A stretch of DNA of 40,121 nucleotides from Paenibacillus sp. FSL A5-0031 (GCF_001956295.1 NZ_MRTD01000033.1:1-40121), one strand, 5' to 3'; counted from the stretch's first letter, positions 7,949 to 16,082 are shown. Notes: generated by a model from the sequence alone, not told the origin. A program made the numbers and translations.

Positions 7949-8842
7949 TTAAACGGTTTTCAAAAATGATTTCAAACGCTGGATAAAGGCTTGTGCTGCA
8001 GCTTTAGGCTCACGTGCTTTATGTGTAATAATGCCATGCGTTAATAGAAGCTCTTGGTTCAAAGGCAATGACAGCAGCGTACCTGCGGCCACCTCTTTAG
8101 CTACATTTGATTCTGGTACGAATGAGATGCCCATTCCGCAAGCAACCGTCTGCTTAATGAGCTCAACACTGGAGAAAGACAAATGATCGGCAAGCTCAAC
8201 ATCGACTTCTCTCAGCATATCGCGTCCATAAGTGTGGTAGATACACTGATCCCCGAAGCTAATGAAGGCGTTGTCGTGCAACGCTTGCCATCCAAGCTGC
8301 GCGAAGCGCTCTTCCAGCGCAGGAGCACAGATCAGCAAGAGCTTCTCTTCTATTAAAGGTGCAAATAGAAGGTCGTCACGTTCCGGAGGCTTGGGGACAA
8401 TGCCAAGGTCAGCGCGATGATTTAAGACTTGTGCGGTAATATCATGCTGCAGACCAGGCGTTAAATGCAGCTTGATCTTGGTATATTGCTGGAGAAAGCC
8501 GGTTAAAAAATGCGGCAGATGAGAGATGGCAAACGACTCTAGAGCTCCAATTCGAACGATACCAGACGGCATGCCAGACTCCGAGAACGCATCCTGAAGC
8601 GAATGTCCAAGCTGGATAAATTGATACGCATAGGGAGCTAGCAGCAAGCCTGCTTCTGTTGGCTCTACGCCGCGCGGCAAACGATGAAATAGCTTTTTGC
8701 CGCTTGCTGTTTCCAAATGTCGAATATGTGAGGTTACCGTCGATTGAACGTAACCGAGACGATCAGCGGCACCGCTGAAGCTTTTCTCCTCCAGCACAGC
8801 AGTAAATGTAACAAAAAAACGTCCTTCCCAAGACTCCAGCAT
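7949..8842 (-). CDS. LysR-family transcriptional regulator
   Basis: The product is 297 residues from ATG 8842. The N-terminal winged helix-turn-helix (about residues 8-66) has the LysR pattern: FTAVLEEKSFSGAADRLGYVQSTVTSHIRHLE. The C-terminal periplasmic-binding-protein-like effector domain includes VRIGALESFAISHLP and the VELIKQTVACGMGISFVPE segment. The start at 8842 is supported by AAGGGGAG 5 nt upstream; the reading frame extends to 8896 without a better site. It is divergent from the HPP-family gene, with a dyad between them, and so probably controls that gene and itself. The effector cannot be read from the sequence. Confidence 0.9.
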   Translation of the reverse strand: MLESWEGRFFVTFTAVLEEKSFSGAADRLGYVQSTVTSHIRHLETASGKKLFHRLPRGVEPTEAGLLLAPYAYQFIQLGHSLQDAFSESGMPSGIVRIGALESFAISHLPHFLTGFLQQYTKIKLHLTPGLQHDITAQVLNHRADLGIVPKPPERDDLLFAPLIEEKLLLICAPALEERFAQLGWQALHDNAFISFGDQCIYHTYGRDMLREVDVELADHLSFSSVELIKQTVACGMGISFVPESNVAKEVAAGTLLSLPLNQELLLTHGIITHKAREPKAAAQAFIQRLKSFLKTV

Positions 8843-8911
8843 GTTAACTCCCCTTAGGTATCGGAATTTGAAATGGGTTCCATTGTAAATATTCAATTCT
8901 CGAATGATTCC

Positions 8912-8940
8912 TCTTATGATAGCATGATGTCATAATAAGA
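8912..8940. promoter_or_regulatory. Candidate LysR operator dyad
   Basis: TTATGA (8914-8919) and TCATAA (8930-8935) form a perfect dyad separated by 10 nt, inside the divergent intergenic region. TCTTAT/ATAAGA (8912-8917/8935-8940) extends the symmetry. LysR regulators usually bind T-N11-A dyads in this location. The assignment rests on position and symmetry only. Confidence 0.5.
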
Positions 8941-8957
8941 GAAACGGGGAATGAAAA

Positions 8958-9422
8958 ATGCTGAGAAATAAAAATTGGAAGCCGCTGGCGGCAGCGGTTG
9001 TTGGCACCATTGTTATCGCATTGCTGCTGACCATGGGCGATTTAATGTCGATTACGCTGATGATGGCTCCGTTTGGGGCCAGCTGTGTTATCGTATTTGT
9101 TTTGCCAGATAGTCCGCTTGCCAAAGCAAGAAATGTTGTTGGAGGCCATTTGATCAGCACTGGAGCTGGTCTTGTGATGCTGCATCTCTTCGGTGATTCA
9201 ACATGGATCATTGCACTATCTGTTGGATTGTCCATCCTTCTGATGCAGCTTACAAGAACCGTTCATCCACCCGCAGGTGCTGATCCGCTTGTTGTCATGC
9301 TAAGCCATGCCGGGTGGTCCTATCTGTTTACTCCGGTCCTATTCGGAGCGGTGCTGATCGCGCTTGCCGCTTATGGTTATAGGAATTTATTGGCGACCAA
9401 GTCAGCAGCTTTGAAGTCATAG
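8958..9422 (+). CDS. HPP-family integral membrane protein
   Basis: The 154-residue protein is mostly hydrophobic, with four to five predicted membrane segments. The family-naming motif is present as VHPPAGADPL, together with MAPFGASCVIVFVLPDSPLAKARNVVGGHLIS, typical of the HPP family (PF04982). Chloroplast HPP proteins have been linked to nitrite transport; bacterial members are mostly uncharacterised, so a transport role here is inference. GGGGA 7 nt before ATG 8958 supports the start. The adjacent divergent LysR gene suggests ligand-responsive control. A terminator follows at once. Confidence 0.88.
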   Translation: MLRNKNWKPLAAAVVGTIVIALLLTMGDLMSITLMMAPFGASCVIVFVLPDSPLAKARNVVGGHLISTGAGLVMLHLFGDSTWIIALSVGLSILLMQLTRTVHPPAGADPLVVMLSHAGWSYLFTPVLFGAVLIALAAYGYRNLLATKSAALKS

Positions 9423-9426
9423 AAAT

Positions 9427-9475
9427 AAAAAAAGGGCTGATCCAGTTGGTAAATACCGGAATCAGCCTCTTTTAA
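9427..9475 (+). terminator. Terminator after the HPP-family gene
   Basis: AAAAGGGCTGAT (about 9430-9441) pairs with ATCAGCCTCTTTT (9461-9473), with one mismatch in the stem. It lies directly after the stop codon and has A and T runs. Confidence 0.82.
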
Positions 9476-9492
9476 ATAGATCAGTATATAAT

Positions 9493-9515
9493 AAAAAAAC
9501 CACCTGAGTAGGCGG
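9493..9515 (-). terminator. Terminator of the tRNA-Arg gene
   Basis: On the minus strand CCGCCT, loop ACTC, AGGTGG (one G-T pair) is followed by seven T residues. It starts about 20 nt after the tRNA 3' end. Confidence 0.7.
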
Positions 9516-9533
9516 CGTTAATGGATATTAATA

Positions 9534-9610
<77 letters not shown>

Positions 9611-9738
9611 ACAAGAAATAATATAGCACACATCATTAAAATATTGCAAGCACTTTTTTGAATTTATATACTTTTTATTATAAAATAAGATTTATGAGTT
9701 GTCGGAATACTACATTTGTTTTTTCTTTTGATTGTACA

Positions 9739-9747
9739 TGGTATAAT
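9739..9747 (+). promoter_or_regulatory. Extended -10 promoter for the ysoA-like gene
   Basis: TGGTATAAT (9739-9747) is a perfect extended -10 element (TGnTATAAT). No good -35 lies 17 nt upstream, which is usual for extended -10 promoters. Transcription would begin near 9754, about 48 nt before the proposed ATT start at 9802. Confidence 0.6.
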
Positions 9748-9801
9748 CGTACGCAAGATTGTCCGAATGAACAAAAGGCGCGACCATAAGGCGGTGTTAT
9801 C

Positions 9802-10755
9802 ATTACAACTCCCAATGACACACAAGGCGACAACAAGGATAACGTTTACTTGTTCCCTAGCATGCTGGACCATTATCAGGTACAGTTAACCCGTATGCTG
9901 GAAGCGGAACAATACGGGGAGGCCAAGGAGTTGCTGCGCTTTTTGCTGCAATGCCAGGGCGAGGATGCTCGCCATTATGAAGAGTGGGACAGCTTACTTA
10001 CGTGGCTTGACATGGCTTTTCCTGGAGAAGGAAATGATGGAGAAGATTCGGGATTCCTATCGGCCAAGCGAGAGAAGGAAGAGGACGAGGCGACTATGCG
10101 CGAGCAGCTACTTAATCCTCCTGATCAAGATGAAGCTTATGTGAACCAAGTGCTCTACATCATGCAAAATCATCCGATGATCGATCAGCAAATTCTTGCT
10201 CTTGAACGCGCTGCTTATATTCAGACTCCAGAAGTGGATGATTCCATTAAAAATTGGCTGGTAACCCAGCAGGTTCACCCTGTCGTTCAGTTTAAGGCAC
10301 TGCAATGCTTGCGCAAGCGGGGTGCTGCCGGTTTACTGACACTGGAGAGACTTGGTGAAACTGTAGAGCTTGATTTGGAAGCGACGCCTCTTTCTATGGA
10401 TGAATTCCCTTCGCCAATTATTAGGATATTGGAGCGGACAGAGCAGGTTGCCGAGGTCGATGATCCCACATTGCCGCATTTTGCTAGAGAGCTTTGGAAG
10501 GAAAGTTTACAGTTTTTGTATGGTACGGCTGCTTATCATTGGATGTTGAGAGAAGACGAGGATACAGTCGATTATTTTGCAGCTGCGCTGCATTTGACGC
10601 TGCTTCTTACCGTTTACGGCTCGGCAAACGATGACGATATTCGTGATACATACGGCATTACCGAAGGTTTAAGGTTCCGTTATGAGCAAGCATGCAAGGC
10701 GCTTAGACAGGTTGCCGTTTTGCAGCAATCGGGAGAAGATGAGCCAGAGTCTTGA
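9802..10755 (+). CDS. YsoA-like helical repeat protein
   Basis: The protein is acidic and largely helical, with TPR-like character (LTRMLEAEQYGEAKELLRFLLQCQ near the N-terminus). It sits directly upstream of tig, the position of ysoA in Bacillus. The molecular role is unknown; helical repeats suggest protein-protein contacts. The start is uncertain. ATG 9862 and TTG 9850 have only a weak AAGG upstream. The frame stays open back to the TAA at 9787, with a plausible hydrophilic N-terminus (TTPNDTQGDNKDNVYLFPS). AAGGCGGTG at 9788-9796 is near-perfect to the 16S tail and well spaced for an ATT start at 9802, giving 317 residues. If the conventional start is right, the product has about 301 residues. 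Confidence 0.75.
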   Translation: MTTPNDTQGDNKDNVYLFPSMLDHYQVQLTRMLEAEQYGEAKELLRFLLQCQGEDARHYEEWDSLLTWLDMAFPGEGNDGEDSGFLSAKREKEEDEATMREQLLNPPDQDEAYVNQVLYIMQNHPMIDQQILALERAAYIQTPEVDDSIKNWLVTQQVHPVVQFKALQCLRKRGAAGLLTLERLGETVELDLEATPLSMDEFPSPIIRILERTEQVAEVDDPTLPHFARELWKESLQFLYGTAAYHWMLREDEDTVDYFAAALHLTLLLTVYGSANDDDIRDTYGITEGLRFRYEQACKALRQVAVLQQSGEDEPES

Positions 10756-10780
10756 TAATCTGGGCTAGCTTGTTTATAAT
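10752..10780 (+). promoter_or_regulatory. Sigma-A promoter of tig
   Basis: TTGATA (10752-10757), a 17-nt spacer and TATAAT (10775-10780) give a near-consensus promoter. It overlaps the stop codon of the ysoA-like gene and lies about 60 nt before the tig start. Confidence 0.8.
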
Positions 10781-10843
10781 AGAATGGTTTATGAAACGTG
10801 ATAACTACTGATGCATGAGCATTTTCGGAGGGGAAGGCATAAA

Positions 10844-12133
10844 ATGAAAGCAACTTGGGAAAAAATAGACAAGAACATCGTGTCGATCGACGTGGAGGTA
10901 GGGGCGGAGAAAGTCACTGTTGCTCTTGATCAAGCATTTAAGAAAGTCGTTCAAAAAGTAAACGTACCTGGATTCCGTAAAGGTAAAGTGCCTCGCGGCA
11001 TGTTCGAATCCCGTTTCGGTATTGAGAGCCTGTACCAGGATGCAATTGACATTCTGTTGCCGGATGCTTATTCCGATGCGATCAAAGAAACTAATCTTGA
11101 GCCGGTTGACCGTCCTGAGATTGAAGTTGAGCAATTCGCAAAAGGCGAAACATTCAAATTCAAAGCAAAAGTTATCGTTAAGCCAGAAGTTACACTTGGC
11201 GAATACAAAGGCTTGGAAGTTGAATCCGTTGTTTCTGAAGTTACAGAAGAGGAAATCGCAGCTGAACTTGAGCGTTTGCAACAGCGTCATGCTGAGCTTA
11301 CTGTTGTTGAAGAGGGCGCAGCGGCTAACGGCGACATCACAGTTATCGATTTCGACGGTTATGTAGACGGCGAAGCGTTTGAAGGCGGAGCAAGCGAGCG
11401 TTATTCACTAGAGCTTGGTTCGAATTCCTTTATTCCAGGTTTCGAAGAGCAAGTGGTTGGCATGCAAATTGGAGATTTCAAGGACATTGAAGTTAATTTC
11501 CCTGAGAGCTACCATGCAGAGCACCTTGCAGGCAAACCAGCTGTGTTCAAAGTGAAGCTTCACGAAATCAAACGCAAAAGCTTGCCAACGCTAGACGATG
11601 AGTTTGCAAAAGACGTAAGCGAGTTCGATACGCTTGAAGAGTACAAGCAGGATCTCGTTAGCAAACTTAAAGAGCGCAAAGATCAAGAAGGCGAACAAGC
11701 TCGCGAAACAGCAGTAGTTGACAAAGCTACGGCAGCAGCAGATGTTGAAATTCCAGAGCCAATGATCGTGACTGAAACGGATTACATGATCAAAGATTTC
11801 GAAAACCGTCTTAAAATGCAAGGCATGAACATGGACCTATACTTCCAATTCTCCGGTCAAAACGAATCTGTTCTTCGCGATCAAATGCGCACAGATGCTG
11901 AGAAACGCGTTCGCAACAACCTTGTGCTTGATGCAATTGCTAAAGCAGAAAACATCGTTGCAAACGACGAAGATTTGAACGAAGAGCTTGAGAAGCTGTC
12001 CAAATCATACAACCGTCCTTCTGCTGAGCTTCGCGACATTTTTGAGAAAAACGGAAATCTTAGCAACTTGCAGGAAGATATTGCACTTCGCAAAACAATT
12101 AAGTTCTTGCTTGAAAACAGCAAAGCTGTTTAA
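10844..12133 (+). CDS. tig: Trigger factor
   Basis: The product is 429 residues. Trigger factor is the ribosome-associated chaperone that meets nascent chains at the exit tunnel. The N-terminal domain holds the ribosome-binding signature GFRKGKVP (residues 43-50). The FKBP-type peptidyl-prolyl isomerase domain spans about 155-245 (GDITVIDFDGYVDGEAFEGG onward), and the helical C-terminal arms fill the rest. ATG 10844 is preceded by GGAGGGGAAGG; the frame runs upstream to 10811, but that segment lacks a site. It has its own near-consensus promoter and a downstream hairpin, with clpP and clpX following as in many bacteria. Confidence 0.97.
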   Translation: MKATWEKIDKNIVSIDVEVGAEKVTVALDQAFKKVVQKVNVPGFRKGKVPRGMFESRFGIESLYQDAIDILLPDAYSDAIKETNLEPVDRPEIEVEQFAKGETFKFKAKVIVKPEVTLGEYKGLEVESVVSEVTEEEIAAELERLQQRHAELTVVEEGAAANGDITVIDFDGYVDGEAFEGGASERYSLELGSNSFIPGFEEQVVGMQIGDFKDIEVNFPESYHAEHLAGKPAVFKVKLHEIKRKSLPTLDDEFAKDVSEFDTLEEYKQDLVSKLKERKDQEGEQARETAVVDKATAAADVEIPEPMIVTETDYMIKDFENRLKMQGMNMDLYFQFSGQNESVLRDQMRTDAEKRVRNNLVLDAIAKAENIVANDEDLNEELEKLSKSYNRPSAELRDIFEKNGNLSNLQEDIALRKTIKFLLENSKAV

Positions 12134-12172
12134 TAGCCACATAAGAATAATTGAATAAATGCTTCACTCAGG

Positions 12173-12204
12173 ATAAGGCACGTCGTTGATACGTGCCTTA
12201 TTTT
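12173..12204 (+). terminator. Hairpin terminator after tig
   Basis: ATAAGGCACGT (12173-12183) pairs perfectly with ACGTGCCTTAT (12191-12201) across a 7-nt loop, followed by only a few T residues. The long stem and position suggest a terminator or a partial attenuator between tig and clpP. Confidence 0.7.
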
Positions 12205-12291
12205 GACCCTACATATGGAAATGTGCTTGTTTTGGAGGCTAAACTCCGTACATATCGAACGGCCGGCGTCGTATAATGTATTAGTGGAAAA

Positions 12292-12320
12292 ATGACATGA
12301 ATACGATGACGTGTTACAAT
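12292..12320 (+). promoter_or_regulatory. Candidate clpP promoter
   Basis: ATGACA (12292-12297), a 17-nt spacer and TACAAT (12315-12320) lie about 40 nt upstream of clpP. A second TATAAT is at 12272-12277 without a good -35. No complete CtsR tandem heptad (GGTCAAA repeats) is seen; only a single TTTGACC half occurs near 12202-12208. Confidence 0.6.
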
Positions 12321-12361
12321 AAGTAAGTAACCAAAGTCATAAACGAAAAGAGGTTGGTCGC

Positions 12362-12955
12362 ATGAATCTAGTACCGATCGTAGTCGAACAAACGAATCGC
12401 GGGGAACGTTCTTACGATATTTACTCCCGTTTGCTGAAGGACCGTATCATTTTCCTTGGGAGCGCAATCGATGATGATGTTGCAAACTCCATCATTGCAC
12501 AGCTGCTGTTTCTGGCGGCCGACGACCCAGAGAAAGACATTCATCTATACATTAACTCTCCCGGCGGCTCCGTGACTGCGGGAATGGGTATTTTTGATAC
12601 GATGCAATATATTAAGCCTGAGGTGTCCACGATTTGTATGGGCATGGCAGCAAGCATGGGTTCGCTGCTTCTTACAGCGGGCGCGAAGGGCAAGCGATTT
12701 GCGCTTCCTAACGCTGAGGTTATGATCCATCAACCACTTGGCGGCGTACGCGGTCAAGCATCTGATATCAAAATCCATGCTGATTGGATTTTGAAAACGA
12801 AACAAAAGCTAAACCAAATTTACGTAGACCGCACCGGACAGCCTTATGAAAAAATCGACCGAGATACCGACCGTGACAACTTCATGAGCGCGGAAGAGGC
12901 TCTTGCCTACGGTTTGATTGACAAGGTGATTACTGCACCGGTATCGACGATTTAA
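12362..12955 (+). CDS. clpP: ATP-dependent Clp protease proteolytic subunit
   Basis: The 197-residue protein is a full-length ClpP, the serine peptidase that forms the tetradecameric barrel fed by Clp ATPases. The catalytic triad is intact: Ser98 in GMAASMGS, His123 in VMIHQPLGG, and Asp172 in DRDTDRDNF. The short N-terminal propeptide region starts MNLVPIVVEQT. The AAGAGGTTGGTCGC region precedes ATG 12362. clpX follows after 16 nt, so protease and unfoldase are likely cotranscribed. In Bacillus subtilis clpP lies elsewhere, so this tig-clpP-clpX order differs from that model. Confidence 0.98.
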   Translation: MNLVPIVVEQTNRGERSYDIYSRLLKDRIIFLGSAIDDDVANSIIAQLLFLAADDPEKDIHLYINSPGGSVTAGMGIFDTMQYIKPEVSTICMGMAASMGSLLLTAGAKGKRFALPNAEVMIHQPLGGVRGQASDIKIHADWILKTKQKLNQIYVDRTGQPYEKIDRDTDRDNFMSAEEALAYGLIDKVITAPVSTI

Positions 12956-12971
12956 TCGAAGGGGTGATTAC

Positions 12972-14228
12972 ATGTTTAAATTCAACGACGAAAAAGGCCA
13001 GTTGAAATGTTCTTTCTGCGGCAAATCGCAGGATCAAGTACGTAAATTGGTTGCCGGTCCTGGCGTCTATATATGCGATGAGTGCATTGAGCTTTGTACC
13101 GAAATTGTTGAGGAAGAACTCGGCAATGAGGAAGAGCTTGATCTTAAGGATATTCCGAAACCGAAAGATATCCGGGCTATTCTGGATTCTTATGTCATCG
13201 GTCAAGAGTTTGCGAAAAAATCGTTGTCTGTAGCGGTTTATAACCATTACAAACGGATTAATTCCGGAAGCAAAATCGAAGACGTAGAATTGCAAAAGAG
13301 TAACATTTTGCTGCTAGGTCCTACGGGCTCAGGTAAAACGCTGCTAGCTCAAACAATGGCTAAAATTTTGAATGTTCCATTTGCAATTGCAGATGCAACT
13401 TCGCTAACAGAAGCAGGTTATGTGGGCGAAGACGTTGAGAACATTTTGCTTAAGCTCATTCAAGCTGCCGATTATGATGTGGAAAAAGCGGAACGCGGCA
13501 TTATTTATATCGATGAGATCGATAAAGTAGCTCGCAAATCGGAAAACCCATCCATTACGCGCGATGTTTCTGGCGAAGGTGTTCAGCAAGCATTGCTCAA
13601 AATATTGGAAGGTACAGTTGCATCCGTTCCTCCGCAAGGTGGACGCAAGCATCCGCATCAAGAATTCATTCAAATCGATACAACGAATATTTTGTTCATT
13701 TGCGGCGGCGCATTCGATGGCCTCGAATCATTGATCAAACGTCGTATCGGTAAGAAAGTAATCGGCTTTAGCTCTACAGGCGAATTGCAGAAGGATCTTA
13801 AAGCTGGTGAATACCTCACGATGGTATTGCCAGAGGATCTGCTCAAATTCGGTTTGATTCCGGAGTTTGTAGGCCGTCTGCCTATCATTTCAACGCTTGA
13901 GCCGCTTGATGAGCCTGCACTCGTTCGGATTTTATCCGAGCCGAAGAACGCGCTTGTGAAGCAATATCAGAAGCTGCTTGAAATGGACAATGTGAAGCTT
14001 GATTTCGAACCGGCTGCACTTGATGCTATTGCGAAAGAGGCAATTAAGCGCAACACCGGAGCACGCGGCTTGCGTGCGATTATCGAAAGCATTATGCTGG
14101 AAGTTATGTACGAGGTACCATCACGCGATGATCTAAGTACATGCCTAATCACAGAGCAAACCGTTCAAGAAAAAATCATGCCTGAGCTTACTGCTAAGAA
14201 AAGCAAGAAAAAAGAAGAGAGTGCGTAA
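12972..14228 (+). CDS. clpX: ATP-dependent Clp protease ATP-binding subunit ClpX
   Basis: The 418-residue protein is the AAA+ unfoldase partner of ClpP. The N-terminal zinc-binding domain has Cys13, Cys16, Cys35 and Cys38. Walker A is GPTGSGKT (116-123) and Walker B is IIYIDEIDK (about 178-186). The ClpP-docking IGF-type loop appears as IGF in KKVIGFSS, and the sensor-2 GARGLRAIIE is near 376-385. AAGGGGTGATT ahead of ATG 12972 is a good ribosome binding site. Length and domains are normal. It is the second gene of a clpP-clpX unit. Confidence 0.98.
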   Translation: MFKFNDEKGQLKCSFCGKSQDQVRKLVAGPGVYICDECIELCTEIVEEELGNEEELDLKDIPKPKDIRAILDSYVIGQEFAKKSLSVAVYNHYKRINSGSKIEDVELQKSNILLLGPTGSGKTLLAQTMAKILNVPFAIADATSLTEAGYVGEDVENILLKLIQAADYDVEKAERGIIYIDEIDKVARKSENPSITRDVSGEGVQQALLKILEGTVASVPPQGGRKHPHQEFIQIDTTNILFICGGAFDGLESLIKRRIGKKVIGFSSTGELQKDLKAGEYLTMVLPEDLLKFGLIPEFVGRLPIISTLEPLDEPALVRILSEPKNALVKQYQKLLEMDNVKLDFEPAALDAIAKEAIKRNTGARGLRAIIESIMLEVMYEVPSRDDLSTCLITEQTVQEKIMPELTAKKSKKKEESA

Positions 14229-14288
14229 GCCAGCACTCCAATATAAGAAGCTATAAGTTTAGGCTTATAACTTAACTTATATATGACC

Positions 14289-14342
14289 GCGAAACGAGCT
14301 GTTTCCGCTACATTGTAATGGAATGGGAGCAGCCGTTTACGC
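14289..14342 (+). repeat. Palindromic intergenic repeat, copy A
   Basis: The left arm GCGAAACGAGCT (14289-14300) and right arm AGCCGTTTACGC (14331-14342) are imperfect inverted repeats. An inner TTCC/GGAA pairing is possible. The same arms recur at 15983-16026 and 16083-16126. An 18-bp run around the right arm (14329-14346) is identical to copy C, and a 13-bp run at the left arm is identical to copy B. It lies between clpX and ispG and looks like a REP/MITE-type element. Confidence 0.8.
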
Positions 14343-14360
14343 TTGACTACCGTCATTGTT

Positions 14361-14410
14361 TCCACCCAGCCGCGCGGTTTCTAAAACCGCCAGTCAAAGG
14401 GTGGACTTTG
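14361..14410 (+). promoter_or_regulatory. Structured leader upstream of ispG
   Basis: The inner hairpin GCGGTTT-CTA-AAACCGC (14374-14390) is perfect. An outer stem TCCACCC (14361-14367)/GGGTGGA (14399-14405) encloses it. A competing stem CAAAG (14395-14399)/CTTTG (14406-14410) overlaps the outer stem. There is no T-tract, so it is not a plain terminator. It ends 23 nt before the ispG start. A regulatory role is speculative. Confidence 0.4.
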
Positions 14411-14433
14411 CCGTTCATGGGAGAGATAAGCTT

Positions 14434-15543
14434 ATGTACTTACGTCAAGATACGGTACCGGTTAAAGTCGGCAATCTAACGATTGGCGGCAGTAACGAAG
14501 TGATTATTCAAAGTATGTGTACGACGAAGACTGCTGATGTCGAAGCTACTGTTGCGGAAATACTAGGACTTGAAGAAGCTGGCTGCCAGCTTGTCCGGGT
14601 TACTGTCAACAACAAGGAAGCGGCGGAAGCGATTAAGGAAATCAAGAAACGCATTCATATTCCGCTAGTTGCGGATATTCATTTTGACTATCGTTTGGCA
14701 CTGCTTGCTATCGAGAACGGCATCGACAAAGTACGGATTAATCCGGGCAATATCGGTCGCCGCGAACGCGTCGAAGCGGTTGTTAAGGCTTGTAAGGAAA
14801 AAGGTATTCCGATCCGAATTGGCGTTAACGCCGGTTCATTAGAAAACCATTTGCTAGAAAAGTACGGTTATCCGACGCCGGAAGCAATGGTAGAGAGCGC
14901 GTTGTTCCATATCGGTATTTTGGAGGAGCTCGATTTCCACGATATTATCGTATCTCTCAAAGCATCGGATGTTCCAATGGCTATTGCTGCGTACTCGATG
15001 GCGGCAAAAGTCATTAAGTATCCGCTCCACCTGGGTATTACAGAAGCTGGAACGCTGCACACAGGCACGATTAAGAGCTCCGCTGGTATTGGTGCTTTGC
15101 TCGCGCTTGGCATTGGCAACACGCTGCGTATCAGCCTTAGCGCTGACACGGTAGAGGAAGTCAAGGTTGCACGTGAGCTTCTTAAGACCTTTGGTCTAAT
15201 TACAAATGCTGCAACACTCGTTTCCTGCCCTACTTGCGGTCGTCTAGATATCGATCTGTTTTCGATTGCAAATGAGGTAGAAGATTATATTTCAAAAATT
15301 AAAGTGCCAATCAAGGTTTCTGTGCTTGGTTGTGCGGTCAATGGTCCAGGCGAGGCTCGTGAAGCGGATATCGGTATCGCTGGCGCTAGAGGCGAGGGCA
15401 TGCTTTTCCGTTACGGGGAGCTCATTCGCAAGGTGCCAGAAGCTGAATTGCTGTCTGAGCTAAAGAAGGAAATTGACGAAATCGTACGCGTTTTTGAAGC
15501 GACTGGCGAAATACCTGGCCGCAAGCATCATACACCTGCATAA
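14434..15543 (+). CDS. ispG: 4-hydroxy-3-methylbut-2-en-1-yl diphosphate synthase
   Basis: The product is 369 residues from ATG 14434. IspG catalyses the penultimate step of the MEP isoprenoid pathway, reducing MEcPP to HMBPP with a [4Fe-4S] cluster. Cluster ligands are visible: Cys265 and Cys268 in SCPTCGRLDID and Cys300 in VLGCAVNGPGEA. The N-terminal TIM-barrel has VKVGNLTIGG and IQSMCTTKTADVEAT. GGGAGAGATAAG precedes the chosen start; the frame extends to 14356 but through the leader hairpin. In Bacillus clpX is followed directly by lonB, so ispG at this place is unusual relative to that model, and related palindromic repeats lie on both sides. Confidence 0.96.
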   Translation: MYLRQDTVPVKVGNLTIGGSNEVIIQSMCTTKTADVEATVAEILGLEEAGCQLVRVTVNNKEAAEAIKEIKKRIHIPLVADIHFDYRLALLAIENGIDKVRINPGNIGRRERVEAVVKACKEKGIPIRIGVNAGSLENHLLEKYGYPTPEAMVESALFHIGILEELDFHDIIVSLKASDVPMAIAAYSMAAKVIKYPLHLGITEAGTLHTGTIKSSAGIGALLALGIGNTLRISLSADTVEEVKVARELLKTFGLITNAATLVSCPTCGRLDIDLFSIANEVEDYISKIKVPIKVSVLGCAVNGPGEAREADIGIAGARGEGMLFRYGELIRKVPEAELLSELKKEIDEIVRVFEATGEIPGRKHHTPA

Positions 15544-15552
15544 TCATTTATG

Positions 15553-15600
15553 AAAAGGTTTATTTACGTCATTTGCAGACGTGAGTAAGCCTTTTTTTTT
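15553..15600 (+). terminator. Terminator after ispG
   Basis: AAAGGTTTATTTACGTC (15554-15570) pairs, with some G-T pairs, with GACGTGAGTAAGCCTTT (15578-15594), followed by a run of T residues to 15600. Strong intrinsic terminator. Confidence 0.9.
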
Positions 15601-15982
15601 GTTGATAAAAAGGAGGGAAGTTTTGTTTAACTCTTCCTATGATAAATGTGATGTTAGGTTTATATTGAACTTTATTCATTTCGTGATAATAGGATATTCC
15701 TCAAAGTGACGAGCTTCGCTAAAGTAATTTCCCCTTTCCCAAGCCGAGGATTCAAAATAAAGAGAATTGCTTGTGAAAAATAACAGCATTAACGGTTATT
15801 ACCACATCGTAGAGGCAATACTATTTTATACGCATGTTTATTAAGGTTAGCTATGTACATTGAAATCAACAAAGCAGGTCTAAGTTCTTCTCTTAAGCCT
15901 TCTTGTAGTTACATGATGAGCTAGAAAGGTGAAAATGAAGCAAGATATTTAATTATTATTTCCATTTAAGGATTATATTCCT

Positions 15983-16026
15983 GCGGAAATGATCGTTACT
16001 ATTCAAATGGCTGCAGCCGTTTACGC
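15983..16026 (+). repeat. Palindromic intergenic repeat, copy C
   Basis: The right arm AGCCGTTTACGC (16015-16026) and its flanks match copy A over 18 bp. The left arm GCGGAAATGATC is degenerate. Same orientation as copies A and B. Confidence 0.7.
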
Positions 16027-16027
16027 T

Positions 16028-16079
16028 TGAAATATAAGAATGAAAATAGCTGATTATTTTCATAAGAATCTTATATTTC
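16028..16079. repeat. Inverted repeat between two palindromic copies
   Basis: GAAATATAAG followed shortly by AATGAAAAT (about 16029-16047) is complementary to ATTTTCAT...CTTATATTTC (about 16055-16078), with a 5-nt bulge on one side. The hairpin sits exactly between repeat copies C and B. Confidence 0.75.
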
Positions 16080-16082
16080 TAC

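Noticed and set aside
12200..12361. CtsR operator in front of clpP
   Set aside because: Only one TTTGACC half-site is present; the required tandem heptad is missing.
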